Shown: piece after piece, positions 1-7,356 of the stretch | Numbering within the stretch: the first letter of the stretch is position 1 | How the letters are laid out: each line of letters starts with the position of its first letter | Assembly: GCF_000003605.2 (NCBI RefSeq) | Contig: NW_003106097.1 | Coordinates: forward strand, 155,142-167,349 | DNA from: Saccoglossus kowalevskii | Taxonomy: Eukaryota > Hemichordata > Enteropneusta > Harrimaniidae | Direction of reading: 5' to 3' | DNA length: 12,208 nt | Translations under genes and position numbers: made by a program | The notes under the pieces: generated by a model | What the model saw: only the letters and a program-made list of their open reading frames with translations | What the model was told of the DNA's origin: nothing | The model's database searches: none

Positions 1-85
1 ATTTTATTTTATTTTATTTTATTTTATTTTATTTTATTTTATTTTATTTTATTTTATTTTATTTTATTTTATTTTATTTTATTTT
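1..85. repeat. (ATTTT)17 microsatellite
   Basis: Seventeen perfect tandem ATTTT units run from the first base of the window to position 85. The array probably continues upstream, so its true length is unknown. A uniform array of this kind is expected to be length-polymorphic. Nothing indicates a function. Confidence 0.98.
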
Positions 86-143
86 GATCTTGTATTTATT
101 TTTTGAAGTTTTGGTAATTGCGAAAGCCAACAAGGTTGCAATT

Positions 144-194
144 AAAAAAAAAATAAAAAATAAAAATCAAAGTAAAATAATAAAATAAAAATAA
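144..194. repeat. A-rich tract complementary to the ATTTT array
   Basis: An almost pure A/T stretch built of imperfect AAAAT and AAAATA units lies about 60 bases after the ATTTT array. On the same strand it is the reverse complement of that array, so the two could pair as a long, weak A/T hairpin. It could also be the poly-A tail of one retroposed insertion facing the T-rich tail of another. Confidence 0.8.
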
Positions 195-1538
195 GTTTAT
201 AATCAAAATAATTAATGCACGTACACTACATCCGATTTTAATCAGGATGCATAGAACCGTGAATGAATGTGCTGACATTTGTATTGTATGTCCAAACATT
301 GTCACTTTAATTTCTGGTAGCAAGGTGGAGCATTTAAAGTCTACATCATGCCTACTCCAATTTATTTGAGCCATTCCTCTACGAAGATGGTCTGCTGGAC
401 CCTAAACATTTCGATGTCTGTTTCAATCTTTGTTCTACGAGTGAGCATTGAGCCACTGTACAACTTCACTATGCTGCGCCATAACATTCGTTACTACACT
501 CATGTACATACGATTTTTGAGCAGTTGTATTCGACCTGTTATCGATGTATTTAAAATACTGAACTGTATCCAAATGATTTGCTTTAAAGGAATTGTAACG
601 TATCCCGAAGAGGTTGCGTCTAAAACAACCTTACCGAAACGACTTTTAGTGAACAGCGCCACCATGCGACGAGCTTCGTCGATTGTGACTGGCCTTTGAA
701 AAATAGTTTTATCAATTGCTGTAATTTACCTAATTTGAATATTTTACGTAATACACAATGGTTTTCATGTGTGTGTTTTTTTCTGACTAAGATGAGTAAT
801 TTGAAAGTCGTTTATTGGCGTGTCAGTATTCAGAGGTCGGTCGGAACTCAAGTAAGCGCACAGAGACGAGTAGAATACACAAGGTTGGTAAAATGCCGGT
901 TGCGTTCTACCTTTCGGCAATGATTTTAGAAATGCGTAGCACGCCAACTTGACTTTCTATTTCTATTTCGCCAACGATGTGCACCAAACAGTCCAGGGAA
1001 ACAACAGTATCCAGTGTCAAGGTTAAGTCTAGTGATTTCACATCTGTAACTAATTTTAACTTTTTAAGCCGCTTACTGTGTGGCTCAGCTTTGATATTTT
1101 TGGCGACACCGCCTGAAATCGAATACCTGGTAGGTGCTTTGAGCTTTGAGTTGGGAGTTCAAAGTCATCTATTGGCTCTTACAATGTCGTCACTTTTAAA
1201 ATTAGATATTCTCTAAAATTATCTGTATATTACACTGGCACGGGCACAATTCTACAGTTAAGGACAATGAAAAGGGTCAAGCGGCTGTAATTAATTCAAA
1301 TTTTACATCGCCAGGCTAGAGTTCGCGGAGGGTCGTATCCGATACCCGGTGATGGACGGGATTCAACGCTTGGTGGCGCACTCCGAAATGCACACATAGG
1401 AAATCCAATCTGTGTTAGCCGTGTATTTCTTCCTGCGGTGTTCTATGCGCTTCATAACATATTTTAGGATAAGGTAGTAGATAGATTTTTAATGTTTTCA
1501 GCCAGTATGACATAAAATGATCCATAAAAATCTAATAA
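195..1538. other. Region with no supported gene
   Basis: Several open frames occur here (for example 435-665 minus, 448-699 plus, 977-1216 plus), but none shows a domain, signal peptide or matched splice sites that I recognise, and they overlap on opposite strands. A 10-base inverted repeat, CTAATTTTAA at 1050-1059 and TTAAAATTAG at 1196-1205, brackets about 136 bases, without clear palindromic extension. AGCGCCACC occurs at 655-663 and GGTGGCGC at 1372-1379. The stretch 1311-1440 is more GC-rich and open on the minus strand, but the encoded residues are unremarkable. Confidence 0.6.
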
Positions 1539-1563
1539 TTTTTTTTTTTTTTTTTTTTTTTTT
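1539..1563 (-). repeat. T25 tract, possible tail of a minus-strand retroposon
   Basis: Twenty-five consecutive T residues read on the minus strand as a poly-A tail. The flanking bases at 1564-1583, read on the minus strand, end in TAGATGGCGCT followed by TTATTTTGGC and then the A-run, which would suit the 3' end of a retroposed short element. No internal promoter boxes or target-site duplication could be defined, so a slippage-expanded homopolymer is equally possible. Confidence 0.5.
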
Positions 1564-1984
1564 GCCAAAATAAGCGCCATCTACAGACTTTACTGAGTCG
1601 TAAGAATGACGAAGTTAGATACGAATATTCTCTGCACCTCAAAAGACTCCAGGCATTCAAACAAGATGGTACATAAAGTATGGCAACGTTCGTTGCTTGG
1701 TTCGGTCTCCCGTAGTAGTCGCCCTCATTGATAGCTTGGCTAATATGTCACATGCAGGCTTAAAAAATACAACCTCAAACCGCCTTATCTTAAAATATTT
1801 TAATATCATTAAATTTTGATTCTACATACTCACAATTAATGTTTTTCTTGCAGTAGCTTCTCGACACGTCATAGCGCCACCAGCGTTCCAAAATATTTGC
1901 GCGATATTGCAAAAACGTCTCTATGTACTGAAAAAGGTTGCAAAACATTATTTGTATTACATCGGCACGAGATTAAATCATGTC
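1564..1984. other. Region with no supported gene
   Basis: About 420 bases of unique-looking sequence. It contains AGCGCCATCTA at 1573-1583 and AGCGCCACC at 1873-1881, both resembling the GGTGGCGC/GATGGCGC core bound by CTCF-type insulator proteins. An ACGTCA half-CRE lies at 1866-1871. No exon is supported. Confidence 0.55.
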
Positions 1985-2122
1985 ATGGTCGACGAAAACG
2001 TATCAGACAACCACACTGAAATCGAATTAGCTTCTCAGTTTATTTTTTTTTTAATTACATTCCTCCTCGTCACGGTCACGGTTTGCCAGGCAGTGACATG
2101 CTGGCAATGTTCTGTCACGTGA
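1985..2122 (+). CDS. Weak candidate: secretory leader plus Ly6-like CxxC start
   Basis: A 45-codon frame from ATG 1985 to TGA 2120 ends in a hydrophobic run (FFLITFLLVTVTVCQA) followed by VTCWQCSVT. Ly6/uPAR proteins typically start their mature domain with a CxxC pair just after the signal peptide, so the arrangement is suggestive. Against it, the hydrophobic residues come from a pyrimidine-rich stretch that could equally be the tract before a splice acceptor (AG at 2090). The amino-terminal region is long and acidic for a signal peptide. The frame stops immediately, and no good splice donor is present before the stop. It lies about 320 bases before the better Ly6-like exon on the same strand. 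I treat it as possible only. Confidence 0.15.
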   Translation: MVDENVSDNHTEIELASQFIFFLITFLLVTVTVCQAVTCWQCSVT

Positions 2123-2133
2123 CACATGTGTCA
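2113..2133. repeat. Two overlapping perfect palindromes
   Basis: TGTCACGTGACA (2113-2124) and TGACACATGTGTCA (2120-2133) are each perfect palindromes and share five bases. The first contains GTCACGTGAC, the ideal palindromic E-box/CLEAR-type site of bHLH-zip factors (MITF/TFE family). The second is centred on ACATGT. Together they form a compact candidate binding cluster. Confidence 0.6.
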
Positions 2134-2256
2134 GTCACTGTTCTTTATTAAAAGAGACAATGTTGCCTGAACAGTGTGTTAGTAAGTTGGGCGACAGTGG
2201 CGAACTAGATTTATATACAAGGCATAATCTGACACGCTAAATAAAACTTTCAACAG

Positions 2257-2340
2257 GCTGCTCTCTAATTGTTCAGACTTTTAAATATTAGATTTCTGTA
2301 GACAAACGGGCACATTCTTGTGAGTGGCTTTGTATTGACT
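2257..2340. repeat. Dispersed repeat family 1, copy A (about 84 bp)
   Basis: Aligns with 5298-5375 from GCTGCTCTCT to a shared ATTGACT/ATCGACT end. The first ten bases are identical and the last 23 differ at four positions. The middle is more diverged and carries small gaps, giving roughly 70-75% identity by hand. This copy has lost the clean inverted repeat seen in copy B. It is probably an old short transposable element or a fragment of one. Confidence 0.65.
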
Positions 2341-2442
2341 ACATTATTGTGTCTCCCTCTCTACCTTTCTCACATAAATTACACTATTATCTAGTAGATA
2401 TTATCAAAAGCGGTTGCACCCGTCCCTTCGTCCGTCCCTTAG

Positions 2443-2556
2443 TACACTTGCCCTGTCGTATTCGATATGGTACCCATGGTGACGTACACGACGCGTGTAA
2501 AATCGCTGACACGAAATTGCGAGGCTTGTTGTACGACAAGCAACGTCACCTACGGG
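2443..2556 (+). CDS. Candidate internal exon of a Ly6/uPAR-like protein
   Basis: A 38-codon open segment is bounded upstream by a pyrimidine-rich acceptor ending CCCTTAG at 2442 and downstream by a GGG|GTAACG donor, phase 0 on both sides. It encodes a cysteine pattern with TTRVKSLTRNCEACCTTSN near its end. Ly6/uPAR domains usually have a late segment with a basic residue just before a cysteine, then a second cysteine pair. The R-N-C-E-A-C-C arrangement resembles that but is not diagnostic. It is richer in GC and CpG than the flanks. I could not find the family's terminal CN exon nor the middle of the domain nearby, so this is either an isolated exon of a spread-out gene, a relic, or chance. 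A poly-T run begins 14 bases after the donor. Confidence 0.3.
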
Positions 2557-2569
2557 GTAACGGAATCCG

Positions 2570-2588
2570 TTTTTTTTTTTTTTTTTTT
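2570..2588 (-). repeat. T19 tract
   Basis: Nineteen T residues directly downstream of the putative splice donor at 2557. On the minus strand it is a poly-A. Either a retroposon tail inserted in the intron or an expanded homopolymer; no target duplication is visible. Confidence 0.8.
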
Positions 2589-2777
2589 ACTAGAAACACT
2601 TGCCATTGGTTGGTCGACGGTGCCATTTTTTGTTAATACGGGGCTCGGTTTAACAACTTGGGCTACACTGAAATATACATGCATATTAAAGCAAGGGGAG
2701 TCGTCACCCACGCATGCGTATGGTGGACATAGCGTGTCATTGTTCACAAACAAGCGTCTACACATGAGCCTTTGCGT

Positions 2778-2835
2778 TCTTAGCGTGCGTTGTTATCATC
2801 GCTTGGGACTCAGTTCCCGCGCGTGCGCAGGTGAC
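2778..2835. repeat. 58 bp repeat with NRF-1 site, copy A
   Basis: Matches 5928-5985 at 56 of 58 positions, without gaps. The differences are a C/T at a CpG and a G/A. It runs from TCTTAGCGTG to GCAGGTGAC. It contains CGCGCGTGCGCA (2818-2829), whose reverse complement fits the NRF-1 consensus YGCGCAYGCGCR exactly, followed directly by the E-box CAGGTG. Similarity fades within a few bases on either side. It may be the end of a transposable element or a conserved promoter-like module that travels with one. Confidence 0.85.
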
Positions 2836-3913
2836 GACCCTCCTGCTTAAATCCGGGTACCGTGCATTGTTGCATTTTATTTCAACTTTACCCCTTCATA
2901 TAATTCAGACGAGATACGATTTTTAACAATTTTGTTCGATAAAGGTTCAAGAATTTAACTTGCCGACATCGCACTGTTATTTTGGTTTTGTTGACACCCA
3001 CCTCCGGGGAAATATCCTTGTATCTAGGTTCAATGCGTTGCGACAAGGCCTGGATTGCAAAGTATAATATCAACTGAATTTCAAATAATAGTGTCGCGGT
3101 AACCCCTGCGGATGTCGGAATCGTGTTCATTCGCCATACAGACGTATCCACAAGGTATACCCACGCGAAAATACTTTACCATTGAGTACATCTATACTCG
3201 TATCAAATATCGCGTACAATGCAGCGGCATTTAAAGCGATATTCTAAAGGTCATTTTTTTTTAATTTTGATGTTCACAAATATCTGTTTGAATTCAAAAC
3301 AAAGTTGTCAGCGACCGTCAAATGTAGGTGAAAGACTTTCGTTCGAAACAGGTACTGTAAATGCATTAATTTTTTACAGGGTTTTAATTTCGTTATTTTT
3401 CTTGATAAGTAAAATCGACAAAATCCACATGAACAAGTTAAATATATTTCACTGTTTCTCTTGCATATTTTTTGAACTTAAAACCCAGCAATTATGCTCA
3501 AAAAACCAAAAATAGTGAAACTTCTAGTAAATATCAGTGAAAAATAAACGGTTTTACAGTATTATCATGCTTTCTTTCGAGCGGTAGGATTTTAAGCCTA
3601 GGTAGGCAACTGGTTTATAAATAAGGAAACTACATTATTTGTTCAATGGCTCTTTATTCACTTCTTAGTTAGGCACTAATAAAAAACACACACACTTCGA
3701 CACGTCAATGTCACTGATTGAACTGCCAAGTTCAGGCAGTTGCCAAAAAGCTAATCCGGCACGCGCGTTATTGACACGATAAATTACAAACACATGCCGC
3801 ATATTACTTTAACCACTCTGTGGCTGGCGGCATTCCAAATGAAACGCATATTTTGGTCATCAACCATAAGTAGCCCTGTGAGGGGCCCTCTAATGCAATT
3901 ACGGTAGTCATGA
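2836..3913. other. Region with no supported gene
   Basis: About 1.1 kb of A/T-rich sequence with open frames on both strands (2888-3151 minus, 3219-3515 plus) that carry no recognised domain. Their residue make-up follows the local A/T bias. It contains (AC)5 at 3686-3695, a TATA-like TTTATAAATA near 3616, and the alternative hairpins at 3719-3741. TGACCTT-type half-sites appear sparsely (AAGGTCA near 3247). Confidence 0.55.
3719..3741. repeat. Two mutually exclusive small hairpins
   Basis: TGAACT (3719-3724) can pair with AGTTCA (3729-3734) across a 4-base loop. Alternatively AACTGCC (3721-3727) can pair with GGCAGTT (3735-3741) across a 7-base loop. The two stems use overlapping bases, so only one can form at a time. 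Role unknown; it could be chance. Confidence 0.45.
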
Positions 3914-3956
3914 ATGACGTCATAGGGTTTTATTCAGCGAATTAAAAATGGCGGCG
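3914..3956 (+). promoter_or_regulatory. Promoter-like module: CRE palindrome and YY1-like motif
   Basis: ATGACGTCAT at 3914-3923 is a perfect full CRE (ATF/CREB family). AAAATGGCGGCG at 3945-3956 matches the YY1 core AAnATGGCGGC, which in many animals sits just downstream of transcription starts. A partial inverted match follows at 3981-3988 (AGCGCCAT against ATGGCGGCGCT). No TATA box is evident at a fitting distance. The nearest plus-strand coding candidate is at 4600-4866. The motifs are seen; promoter activity is inferred. Confidence 0.35.
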
Positions 3957-4599
3957 CTTTAGATGACCTGACCACAGTAGAGCGCCATGTGGTAAACTGT
4001 CATTAAAAAGCGGATTTGAATTTTAAATTATACGTCATAAGTATTTTGCAGTTGTCTTTTCGATTACAATATGACACATATATGCATGCATTGTCCGGAA
4101 TTGGTTAGTAACAATGAATAAAAAACGCCTTGTTTTTGTTTTTTTCTCCAGGGGGTATCACAAACATTTTATTAAAATGGCGTTCGCCAAAAGGTGAATA
4201 GTATGAGTTTTGGGTCCTTATCCTAGATTACTGACTCATACCAGTCACGGTGACATGGCAACTAGGCTGAGCATGGTTACTAAATGAAGCAGTAACCGTG
4301 GGCTAAAAAAACTTTTAAATAAAATACACTAAGGAGGTCTGAAGAGATTATCGAAAACCAAAAACAAGAACAAAACAAAAAAAACAGAATGCACATAATA
4401 ACTTCGACCGTAAAAGACTCGGTAGCCAGCTCTGACCCATCCTTCCAGACAGTATTACTCCCCATACGGTGGTGTAACTTTGTGTAAAACTGGGTCAAAT
4501 TGTGAACGACGAAGAGGCTGTATGAATTAAAACTCGACCTAATATCTAAGTTTGTTTTCAGTTTCGCATAGTAACACATTTTAAAAAGTGCAAGTTTGA
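3957..4599. other. Region with no supported gene
   Basis: No exon is supported. The minus-strand frame 4280-4579 gains its hydrophobic stretch from a T-rich tract that reads on that strand as a pyrimidine tract ending CTCTTCAG, a good splice acceptor near 4343. Some minus-strand splicing is therefore conceivable, but I see no matching exon. An RFX-like motif lies at 4249-4262. Confidence 0.45.
4249..4262 (+). promoter_or_regulatory. RFX X-box-like site
   Basis: GGTGACATGGCAAC matches 12 of 14 positions of the RFX X-box GTTGCCATGGCAAC, with an intact right half. A short imperfect palindrome GTCACGGTGAC overlaps its left edge. X-boxes mark promoters of ciliary and other RFX targets; use here is unproven. 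Confidence 0.35.
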
Positions 4600-4866
4600 T
4601 TGAAACGCAACAATCGTTTTCGATGCAAGTCCCGCGAAATTTGTATTATCTATCCTGGAATGCAATGCAGCTTCCGACACCCCGATATCAGAAAACAGCT
4701 GAGATACAATTTAAGCAAGCGCGACGACTGCAGGGTTGCCGGGCAACACAAGTATCTAATTGGAGGACAGCGCCCAATAATCATTTCCAGTAGACAAAAG
4801 TCCGACGTGGAATCCTTTCTCGAGAATCTGTTGTCTGCTTGCTTGGAACGTAACATCCCGGCGTAA
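4600..4866 (+). CDS. Candidate 3'-terminal coding exon, unidentified protein
   Basis: An open frame runs from just after a stop at 4597-4599 to TAA at 4864-4866. It has no ATG in a sensible place, so if real it is the last exon. A likely acceptor is CGATGCAAG at 4621-4629, giving 4630-4866 in phase 0. The product would be basic, with cysteines at its start, middle and end, and a C-terminal amphipathic stretch (SDVESFLENLLSACLERN). The segment CRVAGQHKYLIGGQ recalls the C-x-V-x-x-G-x-x-Y-L-I-x-G tail motif of netrin/TIMP-type (NTR) domains, but the rest does not clearly fit. It stands out because its composition is balanced, unlike the A/T-driven frames nearby, and because AATAAA lies 134 bases after the stop. 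No upstream partner exon was recognised, so a chance frame is not excluded. Confidence 0.35.
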   Translation: MKRNNRFRCKSREICIIYPGMQCSFRHPDIRKQLRYNLSKRDDCRVAGQHKYLIGGQRPIIISSRQKSDVESFLENLLSACLERNIPA

Positions 4867-4964
4867 CATATGCTGGATTTGTGTCCTAACTAGTATATAA
4901 CGGTCATTGAATACTTCGTGTCATATTTAAATTGATTTAACATATCATATATTAAAAACGTTTC

Positions 4965-4975
4965 GGGGGGGGGGG
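4965..4975 (+). repeat. G11 homopolymer
   Basis: Eleven consecutive G residues in an otherwise A/T-rich stretch. A run this long could adopt a G-quadruplex intermolecularly or with slippage. It is also a site prone to sequencing length error. Confidence 0.95.
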
Positions 4976-4999
4976 TTAGTAAAATTAAAGCCAAAGATG

Positions 5000-5005
5000 A
5001 ATAAA
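5000..5005 (+). terminator. Possible polyadenylation signal
   Basis: AATAAA occurs 134 bases downstream of the stop codon of the 4600-4866 candidate; ATTAAA precedes it at 4951-4956. The spacing fits a short 3' UTR. The hexamer is common in A/T-rich DNA, so support is only positional. Confidence 0.3.
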
Positions 5006-5297
5006 AAATACAATTGTCGCCGAGTACATATGTGCGTTGTGTTGACACATTAACACGTGAAACGAAACGTCAAAGAAACCACAGAGTTTTGACGTTCGAC
5101 TTCTTGTTTGTACCGCCATTTTCAGCTGCACCAACGGCACTAATTTTTACATATCAATACACTCGGGTGACCAGGTGACATGTAACATCATTATAAAAAT
5201 ATGTATTCTGAATCCTGCAATAAAATAGTCCCCAAAAACGTCACAGTATGAATAAAATATTTGGAGGCATTCCTTCCTACTGATTAACGAAAAATAA
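5006..5297. other. Short region with no gene seen
   Basis: Nothing coding is recognised. It contains an E-box CACGTG near 5055 and CRE half-sites at 5067, 5090 and 5238. Confidence 0.5.
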
Positions 5298-5375
5298 GCT
5301 GCTCTCTGATTGGTCTGAGTGTTCGGTGTTAGATAGCCAATCAGAGACAATCTTGTGAATTGCTTTGCATCGACT
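5298..5375. repeat. Dispersed repeat family 1, copy B, with CCAAT inverted repeat
   Basis: Related to 2257-2340. This copy contains a perfect 11-base inverted repeat: TCTCTGATTGG at 5303-5313 and CCAATCAGAGA at 5337-5347, separated by 23 bases. Each arm contains a CCAAT box in opposite orientation, the binding core of NF-Y. It looks like a short nonautonomous element or the terminal part of one. Confidence 0.7.
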
Positions 5376-5475
5376 CAGCCCCCCCTCCCATACGGTCTAC
5401 TTCAAGTTATTTTCTATGATGGCAATCTGTAGGATTTATGGTCAATAAGCACTCATTAAGTATGCGGAGCGCTTC

Positions 5476-5602
5476 ATTGCCATGACAACCGGAAGAAATA
5501 ACGAAGAAATTAACCTTCTCTTTGTCGTCGGTTATTTTAATGTCCGACCTTGTTTTCCCGCTAAGTTAATAGATTTCGCGTCAATAAAAGTTTTTGACGT
5601 CA
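5476..5602 (+). promoter_or_regulatory. RFX X-box-like site and CRE within 127 bases
   Basis: ATTGCCATGACAAC at 5476-5489 matches 12 of 14 X-box positions, and TGACGTCA is present at 5595-5602. X-box and CRE elements act together in some animal promoters (for example MHC class II genes in vertebrates). Here their proximity is observed, their use inferred. No flanking gene is identified. Confidence 0.3.
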
Positions 5603-5701
5603 TATCCGGCGAATGCGTTCTTCCTCTGGGTAAACAATGACGTGACTACTTCGTCAGCTGCTTGGCTTGGTGAATAAGGGCATTGCACGCAAGTTAAAAT
5701 C

Positions 5702-5874
5702 CAGGGGCGGCGGCACAGAGGGGGGGGGGGCAGCCCGCCCGAAACGAATATTTGGGGGCGTCGCCCCTCCAAAATTAAGCTAAAACCCTTTGTGTCAGCC
5801 AAATTTGCCCCTCAAAATGCAGGAAATAGCGTTTCAGAGGGTCTATATTTCGGAGCATGCCCCGGACCCCCTAG
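5702..5874 (+). mobile_element. G/C-run dispersed repeat, DNA-transposon-like fragment
   Basis: Starts CAGGGGCGG, a common beginning of hAT-type transposon ends. It continues through a G11 run at 5720-5730, an alternation of GGGGGCG and CGCCCCTCC blocks, and an AAAATGCAGG segment, ending in GGAGCATGCCCCGG and ACCCCCTAG. From memory, repeats with a GGAGCATGCCCC...GGACCCCCTAG ending are widespread in aquatic invertebrate genomes; I could not verify this here. No transposase is encoded. No 8-base target duplication was found, so the copy is probably truncated. It lies between the two repeat families in the second set and has no counterpart in the first. Confidence 0.55.
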
Positions 5875-5927
5875 TAAGGTCGCGCAAGGTTGGTGAGCAG
5901 ATCTCGATCTTCCATGCAAATTTCGTG

Positions 5928-5985
5928 TCTTAGCGTGTGTTGTTATCATCGCTTGGGACTCAATTCCCGCGCGTGCGCAGGTGAC
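5928..5985. repeat. 58 bp repeat with NRF-1 site, copy B
   Basis: Second copy of the 2778-2835 sequence, 56 of 58 identical. The NRF-1 consensus match is at 5968-5979, unchanged. It follows the G/C-run element by about 50 bases and precedes unique A/T-rich sequence. Both copies are in the same orientation. Confidence 0.85.
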
Positions 5986-7131
5986 AATCAGTGAGTATTA
6001 CAATTCTTCTAATTCAGAATTCCAGTCTGTCAGTGAACTGCACAAATTATAGTGGTTGTAGTGACCGGTGAGAATTTTTCTGCAGATCAGAAACAGTTGA
6101 AATGCAAATTTAACTATTTTGTTATTTTACGATGAGCTCTAAGTGGAAGCTACACTTGAGTTCAAGTTCAAATTCAGTTATATGGAGTTGTAGAAATACG
6201 AGACTATTTAACAGCCGCAAGAACACACAATACTTGTTCTATAATGGTTACAAACTTGCAATAATAGCAGCATATTGACTCTACTGTTTTAATAAAATAT
6301 TCACTAATATTAGCGAATTAGACAACCACCCAAGGTACCAGTGTTTCCAAGTAAGCATTATAGTCTTACAGCTGACGAGTTTCAAGAAAAAGGAAGAAAT
6401 TGATGACGATGACGCCGACAGATAATCGGTAATGTGAAAAGCTCTGTTCCGTCCGTGACGACAGATGGGCTAAAATGGGCTTGATATCCATATATTGAAA
6501 AATAGAATAACGTAAAAGTCGGACTTTTTCTGCAGTTAATCAGTTCTTCTAGAAAAATAGAAGCATTAACTATGCTTATGAATTGAATAATTCATTGAGA
6601 GAGAGAAAGGAGTTATTTAAAGGCTGGAAAAGTAATTTAAAATGATAGAAACGTCTGTAAAAGCATCTAATTGTTGTCTCTTTCTTTCCGCACAACTTTC
6701 CAATATTCTAAAACAATATTATTGCTTTAAATTAGCCTTAACGCTACTCATTCATGTCGGCGTTTACCGTAAGAAGGGGAGTCTTTATTTTGGAAAGTAT
6801 TTTAACTGAGGCGAAAGTACCAAGTATTCAGTGAAGTACATCTGTTGTTGCCATGGGAACCACTTATAAGGATAATGAAGTATACAACACGCAGTGGTTA
6901 ATATAGTAATAGTAGCCATTATTATCATTGGAATAATGACTTACCATTACGCTCTATGGAAACCGCCTAACATAGCTGCGATGTTTGCATAATATTTTTG
7001 GCTATTTTATCTAAATTAACGTAATTTTGACATAAAATAATGTAGTTCAATGCCAACTATTATCCCAGTTAAAAACCACCTTTTACTAAAATTTCTCAAT
7101 TACTGCAATTCAATATGCATATACGTGAGAA
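5986..7131. other. Region with no supported gene
   Basis: About 1.15 kb of A/T-rich sequence. No open frame of 60 codons or more lies within it on either strand, making it the emptiest part of the window. Short features only: (GA)5 at 6597-6606, a GATGACGATGACG stretch near 6403, and an X-box-like site at 6847-6860. Minus-strand AATAAA (TTTATT) near 6783 could serve the minus-strand candidate at 7132-7534, but it is over 300 bases away. Confidence 0.6.
6847..6860 (+). promoter_or_regulatory. RFX X-box-like site
   Basis: GTTGCCATGGGAAC matches 13 of 14 positions of the palindromic X-box GTTGCCATGGCAAC. It is the best X-box match in the window. No recognised gene start is adjacent. Confidence 0.4.
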
Positions 7132-7356
7132 TTAAGCACTTCTTTTTAGTTGAAACGATTTGTTTAAATTCTCAAAGAGAACACGCCAAAGTTGTGCGAG
7201 GAGGATCCGGTTAGAAGTATGCAAAGATCCGTCTGGATACATGTTTTGTTCCAGGCTATATTTCTCTTTAAATCTTGCGTAAGTACGCATCATTGTTTCA
7301 TTTATTACTTTTATTATGTCCTGTCTCTTTGACTTGATCATTGACACATCAGCTTA
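7132..7356 (-). CDS. Weak candidate coding segment, unidentified
   Basis: On the minus strand this frame is open from just after a TAA at 7354-7356 to a stop at 7132-7134, about 73 codons. The product is basic and amphipathic with a helical look (INETMMRTYARFKEKYSLEQ, then LLAQLWRVLFENLNKSFQ). I do not recognise it. The first residues are reached in frame from several AG acceptor dinucleotides (for example ATGATCAAG before TCAAAG). It directly follows, with a one-base frame offset, the open frame at 7349-7534. Chance frames of this length are expected in the window, so composition is the only support. Confidence 0.2.

Noticed and set aside
448-699. Open frame containing a Kozak-like GCGCCACCATG at 656-666
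   Set aside because: The frame from that ATG is only 11 codons, ending TGA at 697. The longer frame overlaps an equally long minus-strand frame and shows no domain.
1350-1378. Minus-strand GTTGAATCCCG resembling a tRNA T-loop
   Set aside because: The T-stem does not pair and no acceptor stem or A box is present.
2467-2850. The longest plus-strand frame, 127 codons
   Set aside because: After the Ly6-like part it runs through the T19 tract as poly-phenylalanine and then into the 58 bp repeat, so the full frame is not a protein.
3219-3515. 98-codon plus-strand frame
   Set aside because: Residues are dominated by F, I, K, N and S, as expected for A/T-rich noncoding sequence, with no motif.
4280-4579. 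99-codon minus-strand frame with an apparent transmembrane segment
   Set aside because: The hydrophobic residues come from a T-rich tract ending in CTCTTCAG, which fits a splice-acceptor pyrimidine tract better than a membrane helix.
5581-5802. Minus-strand frame with a proline-rich stretch
   Set aside because: The prolines are the G11 run of the dispersed repeat read backwards.
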